NCBI RefSeq assembly: GCF_000194605.1
Contig: NC_015321.1
Coordinates: 2,480,001-2,544,000, forward strand
Direction of reading: 5' to 3'
Source: Fluviicola taffensis DSM 16823
GTDB taxonomy: Bacteria > Bacteroidota > Bacteroidia > Flavobacteriales_D > Crocinitomicaceae
Length of the DNA: 64,000 nt
Within the stretch, counting starts at the first letter, position 1, and each line of letters begins with the position of its first letter. Both the position numbers and the translations under genes were made by a program. Of the stretch, positions 63,639 to 64,000 are shown in pieces. Below the pieces are notes generated by a model. It did not search any database. It had not been told where the DNA came from and saw nothing but the letters and a program-made list of their open reading frames with translations.

Positions 63639-64000
63639 ATGGAATTAGACAATATAAAACGTTTTTACTTCATAGGCATCGGCGGAATCGGGATGTCTGC
63701 CTTGGCACGCTATTTCAAAGCGAAAGGGTTTGATGTTGCTGGTTACGATAAAACGCCTTCACCTTTGACAGATGAGTTACAAAAAGAAGGAATCCCTGTT
63801 CATTTTGACGATTTGGGAGAAAACATTCCTTCTGAATATCGAACTATTGAATCTACATTAGCGGTTTACACACCAGCTATTCCCAAGAATATGGGAGAGC
63901 TCGTTTACGTGGAGAAAAGGCATAAAGTATTAAAGAGAAGTGAGGTTTTGGGTTTGATTACCCAAACAAGCAAAGGACTTGGAGTTGCGGGAACTCATGG
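63639..64000 (+). CDS. murC: UDP-MurNAc:L-alanine ligase, 3' end beyond window
   Basis: The first 120 or so residues of MurC: RFYFIGIGGIGMSALARYFK (UDP-binding Rossmann loop), GYDKTPSPLTDEL, VYTPAIPKNMGEL, KRSEVLGLITQTSKGLGVAGTHG, where the window ends at the beginning of the ATP loop. An in-frame ATG 15 bases upstream (63624) is a possible alternative start. Next in the usual dcw order would be ftsQ, ftsA and ftsZ. Confidence 0.95.
   Translation, partial: MELDNIKRFYFIGIGGIGMSALARYFKAKGFDVAGYDKTPSPLTDELQKEGIPVHFDDLGENIPSEYRTIESTLAVYTPAIPKNMGELVYVEKRHKVLKRSEVLGLITQTSKGLGVAGTH

Overview
The window is AT-rich chromosomal DNA of a Bacteroidota bacterium, most likely a Flavobacteriales member close to the Fluviicola/Crocinitomicaceae group. 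This is inference from three signs: type IX secretion (T9SS) C-terminal domains, promoters of the Bacteroidota type (TTG, about 19-20 bases, TAnnTTTG), and typical flavobacterial RpoB/RpoC/EF-Tu sequences. I ran no database search. Almost every gene has a recognisable family.

Region 1 (1-12.5 kb, + strand) is the translation/transcription core: 3' end of tuf, tRNA-Trp, secE, nusG, rplK, rplA, rplJ, rplL, rpoB, rpoC. It carries structured leader or attenuator elements before rplK, between rplJ and rplL, and between rplL and rpoB. A decayed T9SS-CTD fragment lies just behind the rpoC terminator.

Region 2 (13-15.2 kb) holds a lipoprotein, an EamA transporter and a DUF3467 protein. Region 3 (15.3-45.7 kb) is a very large surface-glycan locus, interrupted at 21.4-23.6 kb by a cell-division/RNA-decay block (coiled-coil protein, zapA, rny). 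It has three Wzx-type flippases, three Wzy/WaaL-type polymerases or ligases, several glycosyltransferases (including a tandem GT4 pair), and a WbpP/TviC-like epimerase. On the minus strand is a seven-gene legionaminic-acid-type nonulosonate operon (legB-legC-legI-legG-FemAB/GNAT-ptmE-legF). Divergent from it is a second operon (HisH2, HisF2, WbpI-like epimerase, PIG-L deacetylase, LpxD-like acyltransferase, GT2, DegT aminotransferase, PglC/WcaJ-like initiating transferase). The two operons probably make an acidic, N-acylated and possibly amidinated surface sugar and build it onto a lipid carrier.

Region 4 (45.7-52.6 kb) is accessory. It has a DUF486 protein, a minimal T9SS-CTD protein, an alkyltransferase-like protein, small lipoproteins, an SDR protein, engB and truC. 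Here a tandem duplication left a truC pseudogene and two lipoproteins with near-identical leaders but unrelated mature parts. A gene-poor stretch (51.8-52.67 kb) holds a possible 47-residue minus-strand protein followed by a run of hairpins.

Region 5 (52.6 kb to the end) is the division and cell-wall (dcw) cluster: mraZ, rsmH, ftsL, ftsI, murE, mraY, murD, an unrecognised 155-residue gene, ftsW, murG and the start of murC. Inverted MraZ-box-like sequences precede mraZ, and short repeat insertions sit before mraY and murC.
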